Assembly: GCA_905233255.1 (NCBI GenBank)
Contig: CAJOCN010000001.1
Coordinates: forward strand, 1-64,000
Length of the DNA: 64,000 nucleotides
Origin: Paludibacteraceae bacterium
Lineage (GTDB): Bacteria; Bacteroidota; Bacteroidia; Bacteroidales; Paludibacteraceae
Direction of reading: 5' to 3'
In this document: one piece after another, positions 1 through 7,687 of the stretch
How the letters are laid out: each line of letters starts with the position of its first letter
Numbering within the stretch: the stretch's first letter is position 1
Made by a program: the position numbers and the translations under genes
Notes under the pieces: generated by a model
Told to the model about the DNA's origin: nothing
The model's input: the letters and a program-made list of their open reading frames with translations, nothing else
The model's database searches: none

Positions 1-1
1 G

Positions 2-193
2 GAGCTCGCCCTCCACACCCGTTTCACCGAGGTACAGGCGATGGTTCGCACCCGCGCCAAGGACCTGATGAAGGTCACCGAGGATCAGGAGAACTTCGCC
101 GCTCAGCTGAACACCTCCGGCGGCAAGCGCACCATGAAGGCGTACCTGTGGAAGGTGTGTGGCGCTGAGTATGATGCGCAGCATCAGGGATAA
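2..193 (+). CDS. 3' end of an unknown protein (partial)
   Basis: An open frame runs in from the left edge and stops with TAA at 191-193, leaving 63 residues. The visible part is basic and helical-looking (many K, R, E and Q) and ends in GAEYDAQHQG. I do not recognise the family. The neighbouring tiny lipoprotein gene begins 114 bases downstream in the same direction, so the two may be cotranscribed. The codon pattern is coding-like, with GC-rich third positions, which is why I call it real. Confidence 0.6.
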   Translation, partial: ELALHTRFTEVQAMVRTRAKDLMKVTEDQENFAAQLNTSGGKRTMKAYLWKVCGAEYDAQHQG

Positions 194-272
194 CCCCTCC
201 CGATTTGTTCTACGGGCTGCCACCGGCAGTCCGATCGAGCAGAGCTCTTCACCCCTCAGGGGAGGGGAAGGC

Positions 273-304
273 GTTAAATTGTTAAATCGTTAAACTGTTA
301 AATT
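273..304. repeat. Four tandem 8-base repeats (GTTAAA-TT/TC/CT)
   Basis: GTTAAATT, GTTAAATC, GTTAAACT and GTTAAATT follow each other without a gap just before the start codon at 308. This is one of several short tandem repeats in the window. Its position would put it in the leader of the small lipoprotein gene. Confidence 0.8.
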
Positions 305-307
305 GGA

Positions 308-511
308 ATGAGTAAACAACAGATTATTAAAATCGTGATCTCAGTGCTTATCGCCGCACTCACGGCACTCGGCGCTGCCTTTGGGCTGAGTTCGTGCAAC
401 GTGACAAGGACCATCACCACCCGAAGCGAAGCATGGCAGAAAGGCGATACCAGCGTGGTCATTCAGACCAAGACGGTGGAGACGTATGATGCGTCGCGCA
501 AACTGCCCTAA
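308..511 (+). CDS. Small lipoprotein (67 aa)
   Basis: The protein has a hydrophobic segment (about residues 8-26) ending in a lipobox-like LSSC with Cys at residue 30, followed by about 37 mostly polar residues. It is therefore probably exported and lipid-anchored. The N-terminal half resembles the very short signal-like peptides often annotated as smalltalk proteins in Bacteroides, but the tail here is longer. No Shine-Dalgarno sequence is seen; the start follows an AT-rich tandem repeat. Function unknown. Confidence 0.6.
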   Translation: MSKQQIIKIVISVLIAALTALGAAFGLSSCNVTRTITTRSEAWQKGDTSVVIQTKTVETYDASRKLP

Positions 512-540
512 GTAATCGAGCGATTGAAGGTAAAGAAGAA

Positions 541-557
541 CCGGCATCAAATGCCGG
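541..557. repeat. Palindrome CCGGCAT-caa-ATGCCGG
   Basis: A perfect 7-base stem with a 3-base loop, preceded by AAGAA. Palindromes with the same stem occur at 47144-47160 and 47223-47239, so this is probably a dispersed palindromic unit. No U-tract follows it. Confidence 0.7.
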
Positions 558-666
558 GCTAATTGACGGAGAAAGAAAACGCGCTAACGGAGATAGCGCA
601 AATGACGGACGGGACGCGAAATCTCGGCACGAACGCGGAGAGAGTACCGGCGACGCGGTAATAAAT

Positions 667-696
667 AAGGTACGCACGTATACGCGTGCGTACCTT
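667..696. terminator. Perfect 12-base inverted repeat downstream of nqrF
   Basis: AAGGTACGCACG (667-678) pairs with CGTGCGTACCTT (685-696) across a 6-base loop. It lies just after the end of the leftward nqr operon. On the minus strand it is followed by TTATTTATT, so it is a plausible, possibly bidirectional, terminator. Confidence 0.65.
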
Positions 697-703
697 AAAT
701 AGA

Positions 704-1964
704 TTAACCACCAAAGTTATCGAAACGAATATCGGCATCGTCCACTCCGAGGGAGTGCAGGAGATCCAATACCGTTTTTGCCATCATAGGAGGACCGCAG
801 AGGTAGTACTCGACATCCTCGGGAGCGTCATGCTGCTTGAGGTAGGTGTCGCCCATCACAGGAGCGATGAAGCCCGGGGTGTACTTGATACCGAGTTGGT
901 CTGCCTTCGGGTCCGGACGGTCCAGCGCCAAGTGGAAATGGAAGTTCGGGAACTCCTTCTCCAAAGCGAGGAAATCGTCGAGGAAGAAGACCTCGTCTAT
1001 CGCACGTGCGCCGTAGAAATAGTGCATCTCACGGTCACGACAGTTGCGGGTCTTGAGCATGTGCATGATCTGCGCACGGAGCGGCGCCATACCGGCTCCA
1101 CCACCAACCCAGATCATCTCCTTCTTACTGTCATAAACAGGGCGGAACTCGCCGTAAGGACCGCTCATGCGCACTTTGTCGCCCGGTTTGAGCGAGAAGA
1201 TGTACGTGGAAGCGATACCGCAGGGCACATCCATGAACTCCGGTCCGTTGGGGCACTGCTCTTTCGGTTTGAAGGGCGGGGTAGCGATACGGACGGTAAG
1301 GGTGATGATGTCGCCCTCGTCGGGGTAGTTAGCCATCGAATAGGCACGAACGGTAGCCTGGGTGTTCTTCTGTTTGAGTTTGAAGAGCCCGAATTTCTGC
1401 CAAGCCGGCAGATAGAGGTCGCCGATGAGGGACTTGTCAATGTCGCGGTCGTAGTCGATGTCGTACTCAGGGATGATGATCTGTGCGTACGAACCCGGCT
1501 CGAAGTGCATGTGCTCGCCCGGAGGCAGCTGTACCTTGAATCTTGTTGGAGATGACTTCGCATTCCCATTCCTTGACGCCGAGAACGGCTTCGTCCACCT
1601 TCATAGTGATGTCTTCTTTGACTTTGACCTGGCAACCCAGACGCCATCCTTCTTTCTGCTGTTTGCGGGAGAAATGAACGGTCTCGGTAGGCAGGATCTC
1701 GCCGCCACCGGAGAGAACCTGGCACTTGCACTGGCCGCAAGAACCCTTACCGCCGCAGGCAGAAGGCAGGTGAACACCTGCTTCGCCGAGTTGGTTCAGG
1801 AGCGAACCGCCGGCTGCCACGTCATAGACCTTGTCGCCGTTGATGGTGACCTTGACGTTACCGGAGGAAACGAGGTATTTCTTGGCAACAAGCAAGATGG
1901 CTACTAACAGGAGTATTACGATTAAGAATACTGCAACTGCGTATAAAATAGCTGTCATATTCAT
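704..1964 (-). pseudogene. nqrF: nqrF, Na+-NQR subunit F, interrupted by a small deletion/frameshift
   Basis: NqrF is the NADH-oxidising subunit. The first frame (from 1964) has an N-terminal membrane helix (residues 4-27) and a 2Fe-2S ferredoxin domain with Cys70, Cys76, Cys79 and Cys111. The second frame holds the FAD domain (RAYSMANYP), the NADH site (GGGAGMAPLRAQ) and the family C-terminus ending FDNFGG. The frames meet near 1538-1545. There EVISNK is followed directly by FKVQLPPGEH, so about eight residues (roughly 23 bases) present in relatives are missing and the frame changes. Total length otherwise matches the family at about 425 residues. It is either a genuine lesion that would disable the pump or an assembly error. 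Confidence 0.85.
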
Positions 1965-1979
1965 AGTGTTGTCCTCCTA

Positions 1980-2588
1980 TTAGATTTCCAGTCCGCTGAA
2001 GCACATGAACGCCATCGCCATGAGTCCCACGGTGATGAACGTGATACCCAGTCCCTGCAGCGGTTTGGGAACATCGTTATACTCCATTTTCTCACGAATA
2101 CCTGCGAGGCAGACGATGGCTAAGAACCATCCCAGACCCGAACCGAATGCGTACATGAACGCATCGCCGAGCGAGGTGATAGCCTTAGGATCCACTGCGG
2201 GCAGGCCGATACGCTGCTGCATGAAGAGCGAACCACCCATGATGGCGCAGTTCACCGCAATCAGCGGCAGGAAGATACCGAGGCTCGCATAGAGCGACGG
2301 GCTGTATTTCTCCACAACCATCTCCACCAGTTGCACGATAGCGGCAATGACGGCGATGAAGAGGATGAACGACAGGTATTCCAGATGCAGCGGCTCGAGG
2401 ACGAGCGTCTGCAAGAGGTAGTTAACCGGCAGGGTAACGACGAGCACGAAAGTAACGGCTACGCCCAGACCGGCTGAGGTCTTCACGTTCTTCGATACAG
2501 CCAGGTACGAACACATACCCAGGAAGTAAGCGAAGATCATGTTATCCGCGAAAATCGAGCGGACAAATAAACTTAATGCGTGTTCCAT
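1980..2588 (-). CDS. nqrE: Na+-translocating NADH:quinone reductase subunit E
   Basis: 202 residues with six predicted membrane helices, the usual size for NqrE. NqrE and NqrD form a pseudo-symmetric pair in the membrane that binds an iron centre through paired Cys residues. The expected cysteines are present (Cys26 in GMCSYLAV and Cys114 in VNCAIMGG). The start codon overlaps the nqrD stop by one base, indicating translational coupling. It is the fifth gene of the leftward nqrABCDEF operon. Confidence 0.95.
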   Translation of the reverse strand: MEHALSLFVRSIFADNMIFAYFLGMCSYLAVSKNVKTSAGLGVAVTFVLVVTLPVNYLLQTLVLEPLHLEYLSFILFIAVIAAIVQLVEMVVEKYSPSLYASLGIFLPLIAVNCAIMGGSLFMQQRIGLPAVDPKAITSLGDAFMYAFGSGLGWFLAIVCLAGIREKMEYNDVPKPLQGLGITFITVGLMAMAFMCFSGLEI

Positions 2589-3208
2589 TACTTAGTCTCC
2601 TTATCATTAATTGAGCGATGCGCCCAGATTACACAACCTACCAAGATAAGCGCCATAGCGGGCATGAGCATCATACCGCAGTTCTCGTAACCATGGTCAT
2701 AGCACCACTGCGGGATAACCTGGAAACCGAGCAGCTGACCCGAACCGAGCAGTTCGCGGATGACGGCTACGATGACCAGGATGATGGCATAACCGAAACC
2801 GTTGCCCAGACCGTCGAGGAACGAATCCCACGCGTTATTGGTCATGGCGAACGCCTCCAAGCGACCCATCAGAATACAGTTGGTGATGATCAGACCGAGA
2901 TAGACACTCAGCTGCATTGCTACATCGTACGCGAACGCTTTGAGCACCTCGCTGACGAGTGTTACCAGCGCAGCGACAACCACGAGTTGCACGATGATAC
3001 GTACACGCATCGGGATAGTGTTACGCAGGAGCGACACAATGACATTCGACATCGCTACGATGATCGTCACAGCAATACCCATCACGAGGGCAGGCTTCAG
3101 CTGTACCGTTACGGCAAGCGCCGAACAGATACCCAGAATCTGCACTACGACAGGGTTATTCGCATTCAGAGGACCAAGCAATGTGTCCTTAGTTTTCTGA
3201 CTCAACAT
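2588..3208 (-). CDS. nqrD: Na+-translocating NADH:quinone reductase subunit D
   Basis: 206 residues from the chosen start. I start at the Met of MLSQKTKD because a good Shine-Dalgarno sequence (AGGAGG) lies just before it, whereas the in-frame Met seven codons upstream has none. Six membrane helices and the iron-ligand cysteines Cys28 (GICSALAV) and Cys111 (TNCILMGR) fit the family. Its start lies inside the end of nqrC (20-base overlap). Confidence 0.94.
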   Translation of the reverse strand: MLSQKTKDTLLGPLNANNPVVVQILGICSALAVTVQLKPALVMGIAVTIIVAMSNVIVSLLRNTIPMRVRIIVQLVVVAALVTLVSEVLKAFAYDVAMQLSVYLGLIITNCILMGRLEAFAMTNNAWDSFLDGLGNGFGYAIILVIVAVIRELLGSGQLLGFQVIPQWCYDHGYENCGMMLMPAMALILVGCVIWAHRSINDKETK

Positions 3209-3851
3209 GGTCTTCCTCCTTTCCTTCATTAGATTCTACTTTCAAAAACTCCTCGTACTCTGCGAGGTTCACTTCGAGCATGGTGCTGACGCCGGAGGAG
3301 GTGATGGTAGCGCCGGAGATGGCATCTACCTGCTCCTGTCCTTCGGCATGTTTGCCGGCTTTGAGCACAGCCACGGAAACGACTTCGTTAGCCGCATTGC
3401 GGATGTGCTTGCCCTCAAACTGCTCGCGGAACGGCAGTTCTACAATCTTGGCACCCAGACCCGGAGTCTCGGACTCGTGATTAAAGTTGACACCATAGAT
3501 AGTGTTCTTGTCCGCATCGAGTGCGAGGTAACCGCCGATGCCGCCCCAAAGACCCTTACCGCTAAGCGGCAGGATGTATTTGGTTTCGCCGTTGAGGTTC
3601 GCTACATAGACTTCTTTGTCGCCGTAGGTCAGCGTGTCGTTCACGAGCACCATGTAGATCTCTGCGGGGTTGCCGGCGGAGTAGTCCACCTTGAGCGCAC
3701 CGAGGATCTGTTTCTGCTTGTCGAGCAGGATGTTCGCCTGCTGCTTCGGAGCGAGTGCCTGGCTAACCACCGCCAAGAGCACAGCTACGATGATTACCAT
3801 CACCGCTGAATAGATGAAGGTATAAAGATTACTGTTTGTATTCAGTTTCAT
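3189..3851 (-). CDS. nqrC: Na+-translocating NADH:quinone reductase subunit C
   Basis: 220 residues. One N-terminal membrane helix (about 12-33) anchors a periplasmic FMN-binding domain. The flavinylation motif DAISGAT is present, with Thr182 as the expected site of covalent FMN attachment by ApbE. The acidic C-terminus overlaps nqrD. NqrC passes electrons between the membrane iron centre and NqrB-bound flavin. Confidence 0.95.
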   Translation of the reverse strand: MKLNTNSNLYTFIYSAVMVIIVAVLLAVVSQALAPKQQANILLDKQKQILGALKVDYSAGNPAEIYMVLVNDTLTYGDKEVYVANLNGETKYILPLSGKGLWGGIGGYLALDADKNTIYGVNFNHESETPGLGAKIVELPFREQFEGKHIRNAANEVVSVAVLKAGKHAEGQEQVDAISGATITSSGVSTMLEVNLAEYEEFLKVESNEGKEEDHVESEN

Positions 3852-3862
3852 AGTAGCCCTCC

Positions 3863-5056
3863 TTATTTAGCAACGCGTTTTGCGCGACGGTTAATATTTG
3901 CTTGAACAACACACCAGTCGATGAGCGGCGCAAAGGCGTTCATGAGCAGGATTGCGAGCATCATTCCCTCTGGATAACCCGGGTTGAGGACGCGCACGAG
4001 TATTGCTACGAGACCGATGAGGAAGCCGTAGATATACTTACCGCACTCGGTACGGGCGGAAGTCACAGGGTCGGTAGCCATGAAGACAGCACCGAAAGCG
4101 AAACCGCCGGAAACGAGGTGCATGTACCACGGGTACTGCGCTGCGAGGTTAGCCTCGGAGCCGAACATGTTAAAGAGCCAAGCGGTGAGACCGCCGCCTA
4201 CGAATACAGACAGCATCGTCTTCCAAGACGCTACGCCGGTAGCCAGCAGCAGACAGGCGCCGAGCAGGATAGCCCAGCAGCAGGTCTCGCCAACCGAACC
4301 CGGGATCAGACCGTTGAAGAGGTCCCAGAAACCGAGTTCTACGGCAGAGCCGGTACTCATCTGGGTCAACGGAGTAGCGCCGGAGAAACCATCTACGATA
4401 GCGTGACCGCCGTCCCAGCCCCATGTGCCGCCGGTGCGCACGAAGGGTTCGTCACCCGTCATGTGGCTCGGATAAGCAAAGAAGAGGAACGCACGCGTGA
4501 TCAGCGCTACGTTGAAGATGTTATAACCCGTTCCGCCGAACACCTCTTTGGCGAAGATGACCGCGAAAGCCGTTGCAATCGCTACCTGCCACAGCGGCGT
4601 GTTGATCGGCACAATGAGCGGAATAATGAATCCCGTGACGAGGAAACCCTCGGCTACCTCTTCGTGCTTGATCTGCGCTACGGTGAACTCGATACCCAGA
4701 CCGACGATGTAACTTACCAGAATATACGGCAGTACGGCGAGGAAGCCGAAGCCGAACGCTTTCCACCAGAGCGCAGCGGTCATGCCGGCTGCCAGTTGAC
4801 CGGTGGCGAGCAAGTGCTGGTAACCTACGTTGAACATACCGAAGAGCAGCGCCGGAACCAGAGCCAGCACGACAATAATCATCGTACGCTTGGAGTCCGA
4901 ACCGTCATGGATATGTGTGCCAAGACGCTTGGCGGTAGTCTGAGGCGTGAAGAGGAAGGTATCGAAAGCGTCGTAGAACGAACTGAGCCAGTTCAGCTTG
5001 CCGCCTTCCTCGAAGTTCTTGCCGAACTTCTTCCAATTTCTATATAACCATTCCAT
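3863..5056 (-). CDS. nqrB: Na+-translocating NADH:quinone reductase subunit B
   Basis: 397 residues when started at the ATG that overlaps the nqrA stop codon (TGATG, with GGAG upstream). A GTG one codon earlier is the alternative. It is multi-helical and holds the FMN-attachment motif DGFSGAT (Thr about 228), the family site for the second covalent flavin. NqrB carries riboflavin/FMN and the ion path of the pump. The length is normal for Bacteroidetes. Confidence 0.95.
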   Translation of the reverse strand: MEWLYRNWKKFGKNFEEGGKLNWLSSFYDAFDTFLFTPQTTAKRLGTHIHDGSDSKRTMIIVVLALVPALLFGMFNVGYQHLLATGQLAAGMTAALWWKAFGFGFLAVLPYILVSYIVGLGIEFTVAQIKHEEVAEGFLVTGFIIPLIVPINTPLWQVAIATAFAVIFAKEVFGGTGYNIFNVALITRAFLFFAYPSHMTGDEPFVRTGGTWGWDGGHAIVDGFSGATPLTQMSTGSAVELGFWDLFNGLIPGSVGETCCWAILLGACLLLATGVASWKTMLSVFVGGGLTAWLFNMFGSEANLAAQYPWYMHLVSGGFAFGAVFMATDPVTSARTECGKYIYGFLIGLVAILVRVLNPGYPEGMMLAILLMNAFAPLIDWCVVQANINRRAKRVAK

Positions 5057-6408
5057 CACTCAATCTCCTTTCTTAAATTGTCCAACGCTTCGCGAACGAT
5101 CGCCTGCAGCGGCATTTTGGAGGTGCAGACATACTCGCAGAGCGCAAAATCTTCGGGAGCCACCTCATACGCGCCGAGGGCTTCCATCTTGTCAATGTTG
5201 CCGGCAATCATGGCTTTGATGAGGTACTCGGGGTAGATGTCCATCGGGAAGACCTTGTCGTACTCGCCGGAGACGATGATCGCGCGGCGACCACCTTTCA
5301 AGCGCGCATCCCACTGGTAGTGCTTCTTGCCGAAGAGCCAGCGGGTGAAACGGTTGTCCAGCATAGCAGCCGGGTCGGTCTTGCCGAAATGGAACGACGA
5401 GAAGCGCGGCAGCATCCAGCCCATGAACTCATGGTTCTCGGAGCCTTCGTCCAGCACCGTGAACTGGTTGTCATAGACAGAGATGATGTCGTCAAGGCTG
5501 ATCTGACGTCCGGAGAGCACGTTGCCAGCGACATAACGGCAGGGGCACTCGGTGTGTACGTTGCTCGTGAGGATAGCCGATACGGGCATACCCGGCAGCA
5601 CGTTGTAGTACTGTTTGCCGTACGCCAACGGACCGGTCAGCGCCACTTTCTTCTGGTAATCGACGATACCTTTCTGGAAGAGGCGGCCGATGATAGCGAG
5701 GTCCTGGATGTTGACGGAGAAGACCGTCTCACCCTTAGCCAGCGGCGCGAGGTTGTTGAGCTGTACGCCTACGTTGCCCGCAGGGTGGGGACCGAAGACC
5801 TCATAGATGGTGCAGTCCTTCAACTCACGGAACTCGGTCGCTTTGGCGCCGCCCTTGATGCCGACGAACACCGGAGCCAGTTGGCTCAGGGCGGTTACGG
5901 CAGCCTGCAGGGTAGGCAGCTGACCTTTCAGAACCCACTCGTAGTTCGGAGCCACGGGAGCCGTGTCGAACGTAGAGATAAAGATGGCACGAGGAGTCTT
6001 GTTCGGCAGCGCGATGCAGTCGTACGGACGCTGTTTGATGAGCGCCCAGAGACCGGACTTGAGAAGGAGTTCCTTCACATCGCCTGCGGTGTCGAACTTC
6101 TCGTACTGAACGGTAGCGTCTGCCTCGATGTCAATTGACATCACCTTGCGTCGCTCGCCGCGGACGATCGCCACGACTTTACCCGACACAGGGGACGTGA
6201 ACTGCATCTGCTCAAACGCCTTGTCGTGAAAGAGCGGCGAACCGGCTTTCACGAGATCGCCTTCATGCACGTCCAGCTTGGGCGTGACACCGGCGAAATG
6301 GTCGGGCACAATATGAAAGACCTCCGGACGGCGCACGCTACCGAGCGTTTCTGCCGCAGGTCCCTCGAAAGGAATGTCCAAACCACGTTTCAGTTTGATT
6401 TGTTGCAT
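5056..6408 (-). CDS. nqrA: Na+-translocating NADH:quinone reductase subunit A
   Basis: 450 residues, the normal size for this mostly soluble cytoplasmic subunit involved in the quinone side of the complex. It is the first gene of the operon. It begins MQQIKLKRGLDIPFEG, the typical NqrA start, and is followed without a gap by nqrB. A good Bacteroidetes promoter lies about 50-80 bases upstream. The complete set A-F is present in canonical order; only nqrF is damaged. Confidence 0.95.
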   Translation of the reverse strand: MQQIKLKRGLDIPFEGPAAETLGSVRRPEVFHIVPDHFAGVTPKLDVHEGDLVKAGSPLFHDKAFEQMQFTSPVSGKVVAIVRGERRKVMSIDIEADATVQYEKFDTAGDVKELLLKSGLWALIKQRPYDCIALPNKTPRAIFISTFDTAPVAPNYEWVLKGQLPTLQAAVTALSQLAPVFVGIKGGAKATEFRELKDCTIYEVFGPHPAGNVGVQLNNLAPLAKGETVFSVNIQDLAIIGRLFQKGIVDYQKKVALTGPLAYGKQYYNVLPGMPVSAILTSNVHTECPCRYVAGNVLSGRQISLDDIISVYDNQFTVLDEGSENHEFMGWMLPRFSSFHFGKTDPAAMLDNRFTRWLFGKKHYQWDARLKGGRRAIIVSGEYDKVFPMDIYPEYLIKAMIAGNIDKMEALGAYEVAPEDFALCEYVCTSKMPLQAIVREALDNLRKEIE

Positions 6409-6458
6409 AAAATGTTAATTAATTATTGTTTGATTTGTTTTGTTACACAAAAAGCGTA

Positions 6459-6489
6459 CAAAATTACTGCTTTTTTTTGAGATATGCAA
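6459..6489 (-). promoter_or_regulatory. Promoter of the nqr operon
   Basis: On the minus strand TTGCATATC is followed, 20 bases after the TTG, by TAATTTTG: the Bacteroidetes -33/-7 pair with exact spacing. It sits 51 bases upstream of nqrA. Confidence 0.85.
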
Positions 6490-6547
6490 GCGCGCGTGTT
6501 CTTTTTTTGTAAAAAAAATAAATTTGTTCAATTTAGTTTGCATCAAC

Positions 6548-6735
6548 CCACACGCGGGTGGGGGATAAACAAAGAAAGAAGATGCCGTCTGGCAGACGGC
6601 ACAACTGCCAAGAATATCCGGCGGAATACCGCCGGGAACAGAACAAAGAATCCGGCGGAATACCGCCGGGAACAGAACAAAAAGAGCGAGCGAGGAGGAC
6701 GGAACAAAAAGAGCGAGCGAGGAGGACGGAACAAA
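6548..6735. repeat. Array of small hairpins and tandem repeats between nqrA and hypB
   Basis: This gene-free stretch holds, in order: a GC palindrome GCCGTCT-ggc-AGACGGC (6584-6600); two tandem copies of a 34-base unit (6617-6650 and 6651-6684), each containing the hairpin CCGGCGG-aata-CCGCCGG; and two tandem copies of a 27-base unit rich in GAGCGAGCGAGGAGG (6679-6705 and 6706-6732). No long U-tracts follow. It lies between divergent promoters. Function unknown; it could insulate the two operons or be a palindromic repeat cluster. Confidence 0.8.
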
Positions 6736-6777
6736 AATCATCGCAGCCATAAAAAATAAGAAAAAATGCGTGGGGGC

Positions 6778-6808
6778 TTGCGTATGTCGAAAAAAAGTTG
6801 TAATTTTG
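6778..6808 (+). promoter_or_regulatory. Promoter of the hypB locus
   Basis: TTGCGTATGTC with TAATTTTG 20 bases after the TTG, 33 bases upstream of the hypB ATG. It has the same extended motif as the nqr, gyrA and mce promoters. Confidence 0.85.
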
Positions 6809-6840
6809 TGCCCGATTTCGGAAGAACCTGAAAATTGAAC

Positions 6841-7582
6841 ATGGAAAACGTCAAAATTATCGAGATTAAGAAGAGTGTCTTCGAGGATAACGACCGTGCG
6901 GCAGATGCGTTGCGCGGGGAGTTGAAGAAGAAGGGTGTGTTTCTGCTGAACCTGATGTCCTCGCCCGGAAGCGGCAAGACAAGACAAGATCCGCATCGCC
7001 GTCATGGAGGCGGATATCGACAGTGATGTCGATGCCATCAAAATCAAGGAAGCCACGGGTGTGGAGTCCATTCAGTTGCATACCGGCGGTATGTGCCACC
7101 TCGATGCGGAGATGACGGAACAGGGACTAGCCGCGTTCGGCAATCGGTGTGCAGAGGTTCATACCGCTCCGCTAAATGAACAGGCAACCGATGCCTCCGC
7201 TCTCCCCACCGGACGCACTACGTTAGCGCCCGTCGGGGACCCCGTGGGGTTAGATCTGGTGATACTGGAGAATGTGGGGAACTTGGTATGTCCGGCGGAG
7301 TTTGATACGGGAGCGGTGAAGAACGCGATGATTCTGTCTGTGCCGGAGGGACATGACAAGCCACTCAAGTACCCGCTGATGTTCAGTATCTGCGATGTGG
7401 TGGTAATCAATAAAATGGATGTGCTGCCGTATTTCGATTTTGACCTGGAGAAATGCAAGGAGTATATCCATATGCGGAACCCGAAAGCGACCGTCATTCC
7501 TATCTGCGCCAAGACCGGAGAAGGAGTAGAGGCTTTTGCAGAGTGGCTGCTGAAGGAGGTTGCCCTGTGGAAGGAAAACTAA
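6841..7582 (+). pseudogene. hypB: hypB, nickel-insertion GTPase, with a deletion/frameshift and an inserted palindrome
   Basis: HypB is the SIMIBI-class GTPase that delivers nickel during [NiFe]-hydrogenase maturation. The first 47 codons end in the P-loop GSGKT. The frame then changes near 6980: the next in-phase residues are DKIRIAVMEADIDSD, so about a dozen residues after the P-loop are missing. The rest is typical: HTGGMCHLD, LENVGNLVCPAEFD, VVINKMD and AKTGEG. A second oddity is an insertion around 7141-7245 (about 30 residues) between QGLAAF and LDLVILENVG; it carries a palindrome also seen next to the tRNA gene. As read, the gene could not give an intact GTPase. Confidence 0.85.
7201..7252. 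repeat. Palindromic element inside hypB
   Basis: CTCTCCCCACCGGA (from about 7201) and CGTCGGGGACC (about 7231-7241) are the arms of a short palindrome whose outer parts match the element at 51254-51290 beside tRNA-Ala. Here it is read through in the hypB frame as ALPTGRTTLAPVGDPVG, a stretch not expected in HypB. Confidence 0.65.
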
Positions 7583-7615
7583 AATTGAAAGTTTTAAAAA
7601 AAAACATACAAAACC

Positions 7616-7666
7616 CCTTTGAATCCTTTAGAAGCACAGCTTCTTCCGTGTAAAAGTATTCAAAGG
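7616..7666 (+). promoter_or_regulatory. Two-level hairpin in the hypB-oxidoreductase spacer
   Basis: CCTTTGAAT (7616-7624) pairs with ATTCAAAGG (7658-7666). The stem continues, after one mismatch, with CTTT/AAAG, and encloses a second hairpin AGAAGC-aca-GCTTCT (7630-7644). It sits 21 bases before the oxidoreductase start. It has no terminator U-tract, so an mRNA leader, processing or stability element is more likely. Confidence 0.55.
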
Positions 7667-7687
7667 ACATAAACCCCAAAAAGTCTT

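Noticed and set aside
686..1555. Long plus-strand frame opposite nqrF
   Set aside because: It is antisense to a well-conserved flavoprotein and has no family resemblance.
6617..6684. CRISPR array
   Set aside because: Units are directly tandem with no spacers and there are no cas genes.
6543..6759. Several overlapping open frames on both strands between nqrA and hypB
   Set aside because: They arise from the tandem hairpin repeats; the peptides are simple repeats (e.g. RPPRSLFLF), with no start signal.
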